The notes under the pieces were generated by a model. The model did not search any database and was not told the origin of the DNA. It saw only the letters and a list, made by a program, of their open reading frames with translations. A DNA stretch of 64,000 nt from Chryseotalea sanaruensis (GTDB taxonomy: Bacteria > Bacteroidota > Bacteroidia > Cytophagales > Cyclobacteriaceae): contig NZ_BHXQ01000007.1 in the NCBI RefSeq assembly GCF_003990915.1, positions 1-64,000 of the forward strand. The letters are read 5' to 3'. Of this stretch, positions 8,046-15,862 are shown piece by piece (the first letter of the stretch is position 1; each line of letters begins with the position of its first letter). The position numbers were made by a program, and so were the translations under genes.

Positions 8046-8777
8046 ATGAAGTTAGAAGAAGCTATAGAAAATTTGTATCAAGTATTTTCAAAATACACAA
8101 CCTCTGATATGTATTATTGTGACTGTGGCTGTATTGATGAAAATGACGTGAAAAAATTGGCTTCAAAGAAACTGCGAGAACTTGGAGAAGACGACTTTAG
8201 TTCCTATCATGGAAGTGCGCTTTATACTTGGGGAGATATTGAACATTATAAACACTTCTTGCCGAGAATTTTAGAAGTCCATAACGAAAAAAACGGAAAA
8301 GGACTTATTGGACTTTTTGAAATTATTTCAAAACTAGAATATGCAGAATGGGAAAAATGGGAAAGTAATGAAATTAAAGCGATTAAAGACTTCATTTTTG
8401 CTGATTGGAATAGCTTTATTAACAAACAGAATTCAGAAATTGGGACAGATGACATTCAATATTATTCCTTCTTTTTTAAACCAGAAAACCTTTTCGGTAT
8501 TTGGGACTTGACGAAGAATGGAAATAGCTTTAAAAACTTCGTGAAATTCTTCTATTATAATGGAACTGAAATAATAAATAAAGGACTGAAAATCAAAGAC
8601 AAGATTTATGATAAAGAGTTCCTGAATTTACTAAACCAGTCTGAGCTATTGGATAAATTAGAAATCGAATTCTTTAAAGCAGACGAAGTAGATAAAGACT
8701 ATGCAGAAAAAATTTCGATTGTAACACAAATGATTGAACAAGAAAAAACGGTAGGTAACAATGTATATAAAAAATAG
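8046..8777 (+). CDS. Unknown 243-residue cassette protein
   Basis: The gene starts 9 nt after the attC-like box and its stop codon lies inside the next inverted repeat, as expected for an integron passenger. The protein is soluble, acidic and rich in Lys, Glu and aromatic residues. It has a Cys-rich N-terminal segment (MYYCDCGCIDENDVKKLA, residues 22-39) that could bind metal. No signal peptide or membrane helix is present. The family was not recognised. The YHGSALYTWGDIEHYKHFLPRI region is the most distinctive for a search. Confidence 0.7.
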   Translation: MKLEEAIENLYQVFSKYTTSDMYYCDCGCIDENDVKKLASKKLRELGEDDFSSYHGSALYTWGDIEHYKHFLPRILEVHNEKNGKGLIGLFEIISKLEYAEWEKWESNEIKAIKDFIFADWNSFINKQNSEIGTDDIQYYSFFFKPENLFGIWDLTKNGNSFKNFVKFFYYNGTEIINKGLKIKDKIYDKEFLNLLNQSELLDKLEIEFFKADEVDKDYAEKISIVTQMIEQEKTVGNNVYKK

Positions 8778-8880
8778 GCTAGACATTGGTAAATTCAAGG
8801 GATTTAACTCCTATCTAATCTAACTTTGTGCTTAACAGAAAGTTTAGTGCTTCGAAATCGCCTACTTTTCAGATACTAAC
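8753..8880 (+). repeat. attC-like cassette boundary F, 3' end lost at the IS110 remnant
   Basis: GGTAGGTAAC at 8750-8759 is the exact reverse complement of GTTACCTACC at 8030-8039, the start of this cassette. Arms at 8763-8779 and 8860-8876 pair at 14 of 17 positions. The expected AAACGTTR half is absent: the sequence after the second arm is TAACCGATATC. The tail of an IS110-family transposase begins about 35 nt further on, so the site has probably been altered by that insertion. Confidence 0.55.
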
Positions 8881-8911
8881 CGATATCTATGATTAAAAAA
8901 AGTTTTTCTAA

Positions 8912-9105
8912 CTATTTTTTTAATTCTGGTGTGTAAGGTGTTCCACGATTCACAACAGCTACAATTCTGTGCAACAGTTTGTTTCGAACAGCATTGATCA
9001 CCGACATTTTGTTTTTGCCTTCTTTCACCTTTCGTTCATAATATTCTTTAAGTTCCGGATTGTGATGTGCGCTACTAATGGCAGCCATATGTAGCACTTT
9101 CTTCA
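8912..9105 (-). pseudogene. IS110/IS1111-family transposase, C-terminal remnant
   Basis: Reading leftwards from 9105 the frame gives NLKKVLHMAAISSAHHNPEL, then KVKEGKNKMSVINAVRNKL and RIVAVVNRGTPYTPELKK to the stop at 8912. This is the transposase IS116/IS110/IS902 C-terminal domain. Only about 64 residues remain. The N-terminal DEDD catalytic domain is missing, and the frame is cut by the IS3-like element at 9106. The element lies directly beside attC-like site F. One subgroup of this family is known to insert at attC sites. Confidence 0.8.
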
Positions 9106-9961
9106 GGTTGTACTAACCCCCTATAAGTTGGACAGGAAAAACCTAGTGACCATTTCTGATGAGGAGTTATCCGACCAAGTTTTCTGTGCTTCCGTTCATA
9201 GTTGTACCATTGCATGTATTTTTCAATGTGCTGTTTGGTTTCGTAGAAGCTGCTAAATTCAAACCGGTCGATGAGTTCACGTTGAAGAATGCTGTGAAAG
9301 GCTTCGATGTATGTATTCTCTTCAGGAGTAGCTATATGTGTAAATTCCTGCTTTGCCTCCAGCTGCACCAGAAAGCTTCGGGCCTGATTGGCAAGAAATT
9401 GTGAGCCGTTATCATTTCGGATAATCACTCCCTTGAGATTATAAATCATGTAGAGCCATCGAAACATATTGATCATATTTGCTTTACGAACACTCTTCTG
9501 AAAAATCCAGTGCAAAATCTTTCGACTGAACGCATTCATGATTGACAGCAGGTAGTACCATCGTCCTTCACCCTGCACCCATACGTACTTGATGTCAAGA
9601 CAGAGATATTCTAATGGCTGTGTAGCCAGTATTTTCCGATACTGATCCCAATTGCGTTTACCGCTGGTTCGGATTACTTTCCCAAGAGAAGCTTATGAAC
9701 GTCCATGATTCGATAAGTTTTCTTATGGTTGATCAGATAACCTAATGCCTTAAGATCATCATTAATGGATTGATATCCAAAGGCATTATACGAGCCACTG
9801 AACAAGATTTTGATCTTATCAACCACTTCTTCATTGGTCATGAGCACCCCATGATAAAGTGTATGTGTACTGGGTTTCATGCCTCGTTGTCCAATGTGGC
9901 TTATAAGAAAATGTGCTACGCGGTAATTGCAGCCACCTCGAAAGTAATTGAATCGGTGCAC
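9075..9961 (-). pseudogene. IS3-family transposase OrfB (DDE integrase), frameshifted
   Basis: The first part (9961 to about 9674) holds the HTH_21 region with the motif YNAFGYQSINDDLKALGY. It stops at TAA after HKLLLGK, while a shifted frame continues at once as VIRTSGKRNWDQYRKILATQ into the rve integrase core. A single missing base near 9671 explains the break. All three catalytic positions survive: Asp in CLDIKYVW, Asp in IIRNDNGSQF and Glu in NTYIEAFHSILQRE. The frame has no stop inside the element. It reads through the left terminal repeat and ends at 9075 within the IS110 remnant, adding about 11 foreign residues. Confidence 0.8.
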
Positions 9962-10370
9962 GATCAGAAAATCGTTTGATCAGCATTACTTTTTCTTGGG
10001 TTGGATAGGAGTTTTTTTTTTAGAAGCACTGACTTTACTTCTATCTCAAGAGCTTGCCTAGCGATGATTCGTTTCAATCTCTCATTCTCCTCTTCCAAAG
10101 CGCGAACCTCTGGATCTACTCGCTTATAGGCAGGCTTGAGTCCTTCTGCCCCCTTTGCCAAATACCGTTGCTTCCACTTCGATAACAAGGCTGGTGACAA
10201 ATTATACTTGCGACATGTCTCCATGTAGCCTTCTCGTTCTGCTTCCTGAAAAAGGCTTAATCGCTCTTCTGGTGTGAATGATCTTTTTCCTCCTGGCATA
10301 TTTCCCAAATTTAACTGCTACAAATCTGTTTTCAGATTCTTGTCCAGTCTTATAGGGGGTTAGTACAACC
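9106..10370 (-). mobile_element. IS3-family insertion sequence with frameshifted orfB
   Basis: The ends share a perfect 22-bp inverted repeat beginning GGTTGTACTAACCCCCTATA (9106-9127 and 10349-10370), extended imperfectly to about 32 bp. If the true tips are TG...CA, as usual in IS3, the element is 9109-10367, 1259 bp. It carries orfA and orfB on the minus strand. No target-site duplication is visible, and the two flanks belong to different genes (IS110 remnant and a truncated membrane gene), so deletion or recombination followed insertion. orfB is broken by one indel, so the copy is likely inactive. Confidence 0.85.
9964..10308 (-). CDS. IS3-family transposase OrfA (HTH protein)
   Basis: The 114-residue protein has a helix-turn-helix at about residues 10-60 (FTPEERLSLFQEAEREGYME, then CRKYNLSPALLSKWKQRYL) and a C-terminal leucine-zipper-like coiled coil (VRALEEENERLKRIIARQALEIE). 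This is the standard OrfA layout, which binds the terminal repeats and dimerises. The stop is close to the start of orfB in another frame, where IS3 elements normally make an OrfAB fusion by programmed -1 frameshifting. The short T-run before the stop (ATTTTCTGA) could serve as slip site. OrfA itself looks intact. Confidence 0.85.
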   Translation of the reverse strand: MGNMPGGKRSFTPEERLSLFQEAEREGYMETCRKYNLSPALLSKWKQRYLAKGAEGLKPAYKRVDPEVRALEEENERLKRIIARQALEIEVKSVLLKKKLLSNPRKSNADQTIF

Positions 10371-10721
10371 ACAGTCCATCAACCACAAGAATACTGGAGT
10401 GGTGACTTGACCAAAAAGAACGAAGGAAATCCCATCGGAGCGCTGTTTATAGAAAACCATGTTGCCGGAATCTTTATTATTTCGGCTTGTTGGCTTATCC
10501 TCATAGCCCTGCTAGGGTATTATCTACCCCGAAAGGTCAGCAAAATATTTTTACTGTTTTGCTTAATGGCCCATAGCTATGGAGCATCCACATGGTTATA
10601 TTATCTATACGGATTTTGGTATGTCATGGCATTCATCCTGTTCAACGCTATACGCTACAAAATCCTCGACAATCTTGTAGACAATAAAAACCTATTGCAA
10701 GAGCACATACAGCGTAAATAA
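10371..10721 (+). pseudogene. 5'-truncated membrane protein gene next to the IS element
   Basis: The open frame runs from the IS edge to TAA at 10721. The part from the IS boundary (VHQPQEYWSGDLTKKNEGNP) continues smoothly into two hydrophobic helices (about IFIISACWLILIALLGYYL and the WLYYLYGFWYVMAFILF region) and a charged tail. The nominal TTG start at 10407 lies within this continuous frame, so the original start was most likely upstream and has been removed. No matching 5' piece is found to the left of the IS. Function unknown. Confidence 0.55.
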
Positions 10722-10887
10722 CTTTTGACTGCCTTCCTATCCTGGCAAATTTTTCTTAGCGCTCAATCATCTGATCAGCAAATCAAACAAAATGGGCATT
10801 AAAAAATATGAGTATCCCCTATGATTGGGATTAATGATTTAGTTTGCCTTAACCTGACGGCTATGCTTACAAACGAGGGCACTAGGT

Positions 10888-10922
10888 AAAAAAACCTGTC
10901 GGCCGGAGCAAACAGGTTTTTT
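10888..10922. terminator. Bidirectional intrinsic terminator
   Basis: AAAAAAACCTGT (10888-10899) and ACAGGTTTTTT (10912-10922) form a stem with A- and U-tracts on both sides. It lies between a plus-strand gene remnant and the minus-strand lipoprotein gene that ends at 10939, so it can stop transcription from both. Confidence 0.8.
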
Positions 10923-10938
10923 ATGTGTTGGTGGTCGG

Positions 10939-11487
10939 TTATTTAGCGCCAACCTGAATAGTACTAGTCATGGTAAAAGTTATGGTGTAATCCATTGAAC
11001 CTGATGCATCTCCACTTAATTCAATATCCATAACAGTATTAGATGAGTAGTCCAGTATCCAGTCTTCAATGGCTCTGCGCAGCTCATTTGTGAACTCTGG
11101 GGTAAAACCGTTTAACTGGTCCTGAAGCGTAGCACCATTAACAGCAAGTCCTATTCCGCTAAAGTCTGCTTCAAAACTAAGATATACATTGGTAGGAACG
11201 GCACTGCCTCCGGTTAAATTATCAACTACATCAAAAGTTAATGTTACAACTTTAAATTCCTTCATTTTATCGCGGTTCTCATTAAATTCATCAGATGCGA
11301 TATCTACAGGTTCTGTCTTGGTGAAAGGACCTGCTTCGGAGGTGCTTATTCTGATGGTTTTGGTAACCTCAGTTGGCACATCAATTGTAATCTCATCAGA
11401 TAGATCTTCGCAAGAAAGTGCAGTTAAACTGAGTGTAGCAGTAAGTAATAGTGCGTAAGTAAATAGTTTCTTCAAATTGTTTATCAT
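10939..11487 (-). CDS. Predicted lipoprotein of unknown function
   Basis: The 182-residue protein has a type II signal peptide with lipobox LTALSC (Cys26). The mature part is acidic and beta-rich, with Ser/Thr-rich strands (for example STSEAGPFTKTEPVDIAS and the final MDYTITFTMTSTIQVGAK), suggesting a small beta-sandwich anchored to a membrane. No family was recognised. It converges with the truncated membrane gene at the shared terminator and is transcribed away from the thioredoxin gene. Confidence 0.7.
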   Translation of the reverse strand: MINNLKKLFTYALLLTATLSLTALSCEDLSDEITIDVPTEVTKTIRISTSEAGPFTKTEPVDIASDEFNENRDKMKEFKVVTLTFDVVDNLTGGSAVPTNVYLSFEADFSGIGLAVNGATLQDQLNGFTPEFTNELRRAIEDWILDYSSNTVMDIELSGDASGSMDYTITFTMTSTIQVGAK

Positions 11488-11838
11488 TTTTCTTCAGATT
11501 AAAACCTGCGGAAAAATATACAGCACACGAAAAAATTTGAACAATTATTTGATGAATGGTTTTGAAAAAGCGCTCCCTCCTAACCATCGTTTGTAACGAA
11601 GGCACGTTGTGCAGGTAATAGTTTACAGTGCATGCCTGAGCGATGACCTAACCCTCGTTAGTAATGTGTCAAAGCAGTAAAGAATAGGAGCTCACACAAT
11701 GAAATTTGGTTGAGGCGGCAGAGTTAAAAATAAAAAATGCTAAATTATTTAGCCTTAATGTATTAATTTTAGTTGATACTTTGTAGAGATAAAGTAAATA
11801 CCAATAGGCTAAGGTTGGGAACAATTAAAAAAAACGAA
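11488..11838. other. Divergent intergenic region
   Basis: About 350 bases lie between the minus-strand lipoprotein and the plus-strand thioredoxin gene and must hold both promoters. An in-frame upstream extension of the thioredoxin ORF to 11773 is not used here because the lipoprotein signal sequence begins at 11839. No repeat or RNA gene was recognised. Confidence 0.4.
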
Positions 11839-13041
11839 ATGAAAAGAATTCTTCTACTTCCATTTATTATTTTTTCTTTAACCTCTTGCAAGGACGAAAG
11901 CTCCATCGCTGAAATTGGTAAACCAGTACCCGATTACACGTTCAGCCATATTCTAAATAGCAAAGAGGAACAACTATCCTTAAGCGATTTAAAAGGCAAG
12001 CCCGTCATCCTGGAATTTTGGGCGACCTGGTGAGGGCCCTGTATTCCTGCCATGAAAAAATTGGATAGTTTACAAAATCAATTTGGCGATCAGATTGAGA
12101 TTATTACCATCTCATCCGAAAATCAAAAGCGATTAGAAAAGTTTATAGAAAGTTATAAAACTTCCTTGCGCATTGCTTCAGATACAGCACACACTAAAAA
12201 TTTCATCTACAAAATCATTCCGCACACAATTTTAATCGATAAAAACGGAATTGTAAGGGCCATCACCAGTCCGGAAAATATCGACAGAAAGGTAATTGAA
12301 AATTTGCTGGCCGATAAGGACATTGCCTTGGAAGTAAAGGATGATTTTTATATTAATCCTGAATTAAAAGTTGAGACTATTAAAACAATCGCCAATGCTG
12401 ATTACAGGATTGAACTAAAAAGTTACGATCAGGAAAAGCGAGGTGGCTCAAGACCCTTAAAAGATACTGAAGGGAATATCAATGGTATTGAGATGTGGAA
12501 TAGTCCGATTCCAAGACTTTACCAGACCTTGTTTAATGTACCCTCACCGAAGAGAATGATTTTTAAAGATAGCTTAACAGAAGATGATTTTCCTTATGAA
12601 AAAGCGCATCAGTACAATTTTACAATTCAGGTTTCTGACAAGTACCAGGAAAATTGGAGAGCGCTTGGTGTTGAGTTTCTGAATGAACATTTTGATGTCA
12701 ATGCAAAAATGGGGCTTGATTCATTAATGTGCTATGTATTAAAAAATACCAACAATTTGCTTAAGCCCTCTGAAGCCGAATCGACTGAATTCATGTTTAT
12801 GGGCCCGGTGCTACAATCTAAAAAAATTAAAATGTCTCGATTAGCAGATTATCTGGAAAATTTCACCTCGATCCCTGTTGTAGATCAAACAAATCTTCTT
12901 GGCGAATATGATATTGCGTTGGAATGGCAAGCGGAAGACCCGAAAACAATTCATGTTGAATTAAAAAAATATGGCCTTGAGTTAATCCGATCAGAAGAGA
13001 AATTGCCCGTTGAAATTATGGAGATCTATAAAAAGAAATAA
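11839..13041 (+). pseudogene. TlpA/ResA-like thioredoxin lipoprotein with TIGR03435-type C-terminus; active-site Cys codon is TGA
   Basis: The ATG at 11839 opens a lipoprotein signal (lipobox LTSC). An AhpC/TSA-thioredoxin fold (about residues 25-155) reaches the active site FWATW-TGA-GPC, where TGA at 12031-12033 stands exactly where the first redox Cys of WCGPC belongs. The frame continues unbroken for 336 more codons. It completes the thioredoxin fold and then a C-terminal region (about 185-400) with IPVVDQTNLLGEYDIALEW, the core of the TIGR03435/DUF3738 family. Intact it would be a 400-residue thiol-disulfide lipoprotein. The simplest reading is a nonsense mutation or base error. Selenocysteine is the interesting alternative, but no convincing SECIS hairpin was seen after the TGA. 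Confidence 0.75.
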
Positions 13042-13101
13042 ATACCATCGCCAATAGAATGCCTCACCCTCGCTTGTAAGGTAGGCGCTGAGTACAGCGA
13101 T

Positions 13102-13126
13102 CAGGAGTCCTTTAACCAACACTCCT
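13102..13126. terminator. Possible stem-loop after the thioredoxin gene
   Basis: CAGGAGT and ACTCCTG, separated by a loop of about 12 bases, form a 7-bp stem some 65 nt after the thioredoxin stop. There is no T-tract, so termination here is only a possibility. Confidence 0.35.
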
Positions 13127-13312
13127 GGTCTCGAAAAACAAGCGATTTAAGCAATATATATACATGCATTTTTAGCTCGCTCCAGGCATTGTAAAGTTTT
13201 TTAGGGAGATTTTATATAAGTGATATACATACAACGTATGTACATACACATACCTTGGCAGTTGTTGTAGAGCGGCAACAACAAACCGGAAAAGGAAAAA
13301 GAACTAAACAAA

Positions 13313-14035
13313 ATGAGTGATTTAAAAAACAAAAAATTACTGCAAGATATCTTTGCTGAGTTATCGAAAGGAAATGATAGCCTCTTCATTGAAACTATGG
13401 CAGATGAAATGAAATGGATATGGATGGGCTCTGGTCAGTGGTCAAAGACTTTTAACGGTAAAAGTGAAGTACTTGGTGAGCTCTGGACTGCTATACGCCA
13501 GACCTTGAAGCCTCCCTACAAAGTTTTTGCAAACAACTTTATCGCGGAAGGTAATTATGTTACCGTGGAAGCAGTTGGACAAAATTCAACACCTGATGGA
13601 AAGATCTACCAAAATAAATATTGCTGGATATGCAAAATTATAGATGGCAAAATTTATGAATTGAGAGAATATATGGATACAGACTTGGTAACAAAGACGT
13701 TTACAGAAAAGTATGTTAAAATTATAGGTGAGAAATTCAGGGTTGACTTTGGAATGGCAAAAGCAATACTTTATTTCCAGAGTGAAACATCAATGCAATT
13801 TACAATTACCGAAAAGGACGGTAAGCCATACGAAGAAGTAGAAACTGTTGAAATAGAATTAACTGAAATTAGACCTAATTTGTACATAACAACCTGGAAA
13901 GAAAGAAATCAAAACACCGTCACACAGATTCAAGATTTTAACAAAGGGATTGTCTATTCAAACTGGACTTTACCAAGTGGGGAATTCATTAATGAAAAAG
14001 GATCTATTTTATCAATAGATAAGGATACTGAATGA
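13313..14035 (+). CDS. SnoaL/NTF2-like domain fused to a MoaF-related domain
   Basis: The 240-residue protein has two parts. Residues about 5-125 match the SnoaL-like NTF2 fold, with helices then WIWMGSGQWSKTFNGKSEV and the closing strand KIIDGKIYELREYMDTDLV. Residues about 130-235 match MoaF-type calycin-like domains: GEKFRVDFG, then ETVEIELTEIRPNLYITTW and TQIQDFNKGIVYSNWTLPSG. Both are small-molecule-binding folds, but no catalytic residues can be assigned with confidence. It is soluble with no signal peptide. It is followed at 14051 by another attC-like spacer, so it may belong to the same pool of mobile cassettes. A 7-bp stem GTTGTTG/CAACAAC lies about 35 nt upstream of the start. Confidence 0.7.
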   Translation: MSDLKNKKLLQDIFAELSKGNDSLFIETMADEMKWIWMGSGQWSKTFNGKSEVLGELWTAIRQTLKPPYKVFANNFIAEGNYVTVEAVGQNSTPDGKIYQNKYCWICKIIDGKIYELREYMDTDLVTKTFTEKYVKIIGEKFRVDFGMAKAILYFQSETSMQFTITEKDGKPYEEVETVEIELTEIRPNLYITTWKERNQNTVTQIQDFNKGIVYSNWTLPSGEFINEKGSILSIDKDTE

Positions 14036-14050
14036 TAAAGAAACAAAGAA

Positions 14051-14177
14051 CCGCCAACAATGTATCTGCAAATAAGCTTCATAGTAGTCTTTTAAAGTAG
14101 TAACCCGCTTCAAATTTTGTGTACTTGATAGCGGATTACCTCGGATTCGTCTACTTTGCATATACTCACATTTACCG
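14051..14177 (+). repeat. attC-like spacer G (degenerate)
   Basis: CCGCCAAC (14051-14058) is followed by arm GTATCTGCAAA (14062-14072), which pairs with 14155-14165 at 10 of 11 positions. The 3' half reads CATTTACCGG instead of AACGTTAC, so the core is mutated. TTGGCAGTT near 13255, before the preceding gene, resembles the reverse complement of its 5' half (8 of 9), as expected if 13255-14058 was one cassette. Confidence 0.45.
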
Positions 14178-14181
14178 GTAA

Positions 14182-14511
14182 TTTTACCAGACACAAACAA
14201 TTAAACAAACTTACGCGTTATGGTTAAGTCCTGTAATCATTGGACAATTTACCATAAATAATAAGTGGAAAACGGCAATTCGGGGAGAGTATTATCATGA
14301 TGAGATAGGCATTATCATTCCAATTAACGGTTTTCGAACAACAGGAATTTCATTAAATTTTGATTACTCTCCTGTACAAACTATCATTTGCAGACTTGAA
14401 GGGCGTTGGTTAAACGGTAAAGGCGGAATATTTGAAACTAACATTGCCCCAACAAGTAACAACTTTATTATTGGGATATCAATTGCTGTTAGATTTTCTG
14501 AGGCATTATAA
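14182..14511 (+). pseudogene. C-terminal fragment of an OmpL-like beta-barrel porin
   Basis: A 109-codon open frame without a start codon of its own begins just after the degenerate attC-like core and ends at TAA 14511. It reads as the last strands of a Bbp2/OmpL-like outer-membrane barrel: YALWLSPVIIGQF, WKTAIRGEYYHD, NGFRTTGISLNFDYSPVQ, RLEGRWLNGKGGIFETN and a terminal SIAVRFSEAL. The N-terminal two thirds of the usual roughly 350-residue protein are missing, so it is a remnant carried or cut at the cassette boundary. Confidence 0.65.
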
Positions 14512-14744
14512 TCACTACTTAACTCGAATAAACTTTTCTAGTTAACACTAGAAGCGCTACTGTATTTTAAAAAATGGTGCAAAAATAACAGGTGATAAAA
14601 AGCGCTATTATGAATGATGTGTTGTGTAGCCCCCCTACCCACAACGCAAGTTTCATCTCCTACCATGTAATGGTTTGCCAATTGCGAGCAAATTACTAAA
14701 TTCGTTTAGAACGTGTTCTGCTATCTGACACCTATGTAGTCGAC

Positions 14745-14754
14745 CGTTAGTGGC
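14745..14754 (+). repeat. Right end of a further attC-like site (partial)
   Basis: CGTTAGTGGC precedes the next gene by 31 nt, in the same position as the 3' boxes of sites A-E. AGTCACTAAT at the end of that gene (15656-15665) matches its reverse complement at 7 of 10 positions. The left arm of this site was not identified. Confidence 0.35.
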
Positions 14755-14785
14755 AATTTTGGTAAGGCAACTCAGTTACAATAAA

Positions 14786-15664
14786 ATGGATTCAGCATTA
14801 GAACTAAAAATTGGAATTGATAACGGTTACCACTTTTCCAATAAAGAGATTCTTGACAAACTTCAAAACTCAGAACTTGTAGGCAAACTAATTGCCGATA
14901 TGCCTGTAACACCACTAGCAATTGTCTGGCGACTGATTTGTATTAGCGAAATACCTTTTAGCAACAAACTGGATTATACACAAAAACTTATTGAAATAGT
15001 TTACTCGAAACTTGCAACGCCTTATGGCTTTTCATTAAGTCGCGATGAGAAAATGTTTTTACCATGTTACAATGCAATGGTTGTTTCTGCATTATGTCGT
15101 TTAGGGAGAGCAAATGATAGACAAGTTAAAAATGCAGTTGATTGGATTAACTCAAATCAACCCATGGAAAGAGGAATAAAGGTGGATTTACCAAACTTTA
15201 ACTTTGATAGATATGGAGGTTGCTTCAAAAAGACTCCTTGCTATATTGGTTTAGCCAAATCCGTTTTTGCTTTACAAGACTTTAAAGAACAAACAAAGAA
15301 GAAAGAACATGAGACTCAATTACAGAAAGGTATTTCATATTTACTTGAACATAAATTTTTTAAGCGTCTAAGTAAAGACGAACCAATTAATAAACATATA
15401 ACCGACATATCATTCCCGGAAACATATCACCTTAACTCTCTCGAATTATTAAGGTTTGCAAAAAAAGCAAATCTATTAGCTAATAAAAAAACAACTGACT
15501 TAATTTCACATATCGAAAAACGAAAAACAAAAGACGGGAAATGGAAAAACAACTTTAACTACAAAGCAGAAGGTTACGTGGCTTTCGATAGTGGAAAAAA
15601 AACAAGTGACTGGACCACCCATTTAATAAACGAGATTTTGAAGAACAAGAAAAACAGTCACTAA
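14786..15664 (+). CDS. Predicted alpha/alpha-toroid (prenyltransferase/squalene-oxidase repeat-like) protein
   Basis: The start is placed at ATG 14786 rather than the upstream in-frame GTG at 14750, because the latter lies within the attC-like end. The 292-residue protein is mostly helical. It shows repeats of the terpenoid-cyclase/prenyltransferase toroid type: MVVSALCRLGRANDRQVKNA, GCFKKTPCYIGLAKSVFALQ, then ISYLLEHKFF and a final DGKWKNN. There is no DXDD cyclase motif, so catalysis is doubtful. It may be a scaffold or an unrelated toroid enzyme. It follows a partial attC-like box by 31 nt and looks like another cassette passenger. Confidence 0.55.
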   Translation: MDSALELKIGIDNGYHFSNKEILDKLQNSELVGKLIADMPVTPLAIVWRLICISEIPFSNKLDYTQKLIEIVYSKLATPYGFSLSRDEKMFLPCYNAMVVSALCRLGRANDRQVKNAVDWINSNQPMERGIKVDLPNFNFDRYGGCFKKTPCYIGLAKSVFALQDFKEQTKKKEHETQLQKGISYLLEHKFFKRLSKDEPINKHITDISFPETYHLNSLELLRFAKKANLLANKKTTDLISHIEKRKTKDGKWKNNFNYKAEGYVAFDSGKKTSDWTTHLINEILKNKKNSH

Positions 15665-15862
15665 TATTGTGCGTGAAGTAGAACTTGTCTCATCTTTAAA
15701 ATGACGGTTCTAGTTTAATAACTGAAATCAACAAATCCATCAACTATAAATCAGTACATATCTAGAAAAAAAGAATTACAATAAGCTTCTTACATTAAAG
15801 ATACACTACTCTAATATTCCGTAGAAAAGCATCGAAGTCAAAACAGGTTTTAGAGTTTTTGC

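Noticed and set aside
9103..10373. Target-site duplication around the IS3 element
   Set aside because: Flanks GGT/ACC are an extension of the inverted repeat, and the bases beyond (TCA and ACA) do not form a direct repeat.
12031..12033. Alternative genetic code (TGA read as an amino acid)
   Set aside because: TGA ends many intact genes here (for example at 1378, 5970, 14035, 58078 and 63015), and the two internal TGA codons replace different residues (Cys and Trp).
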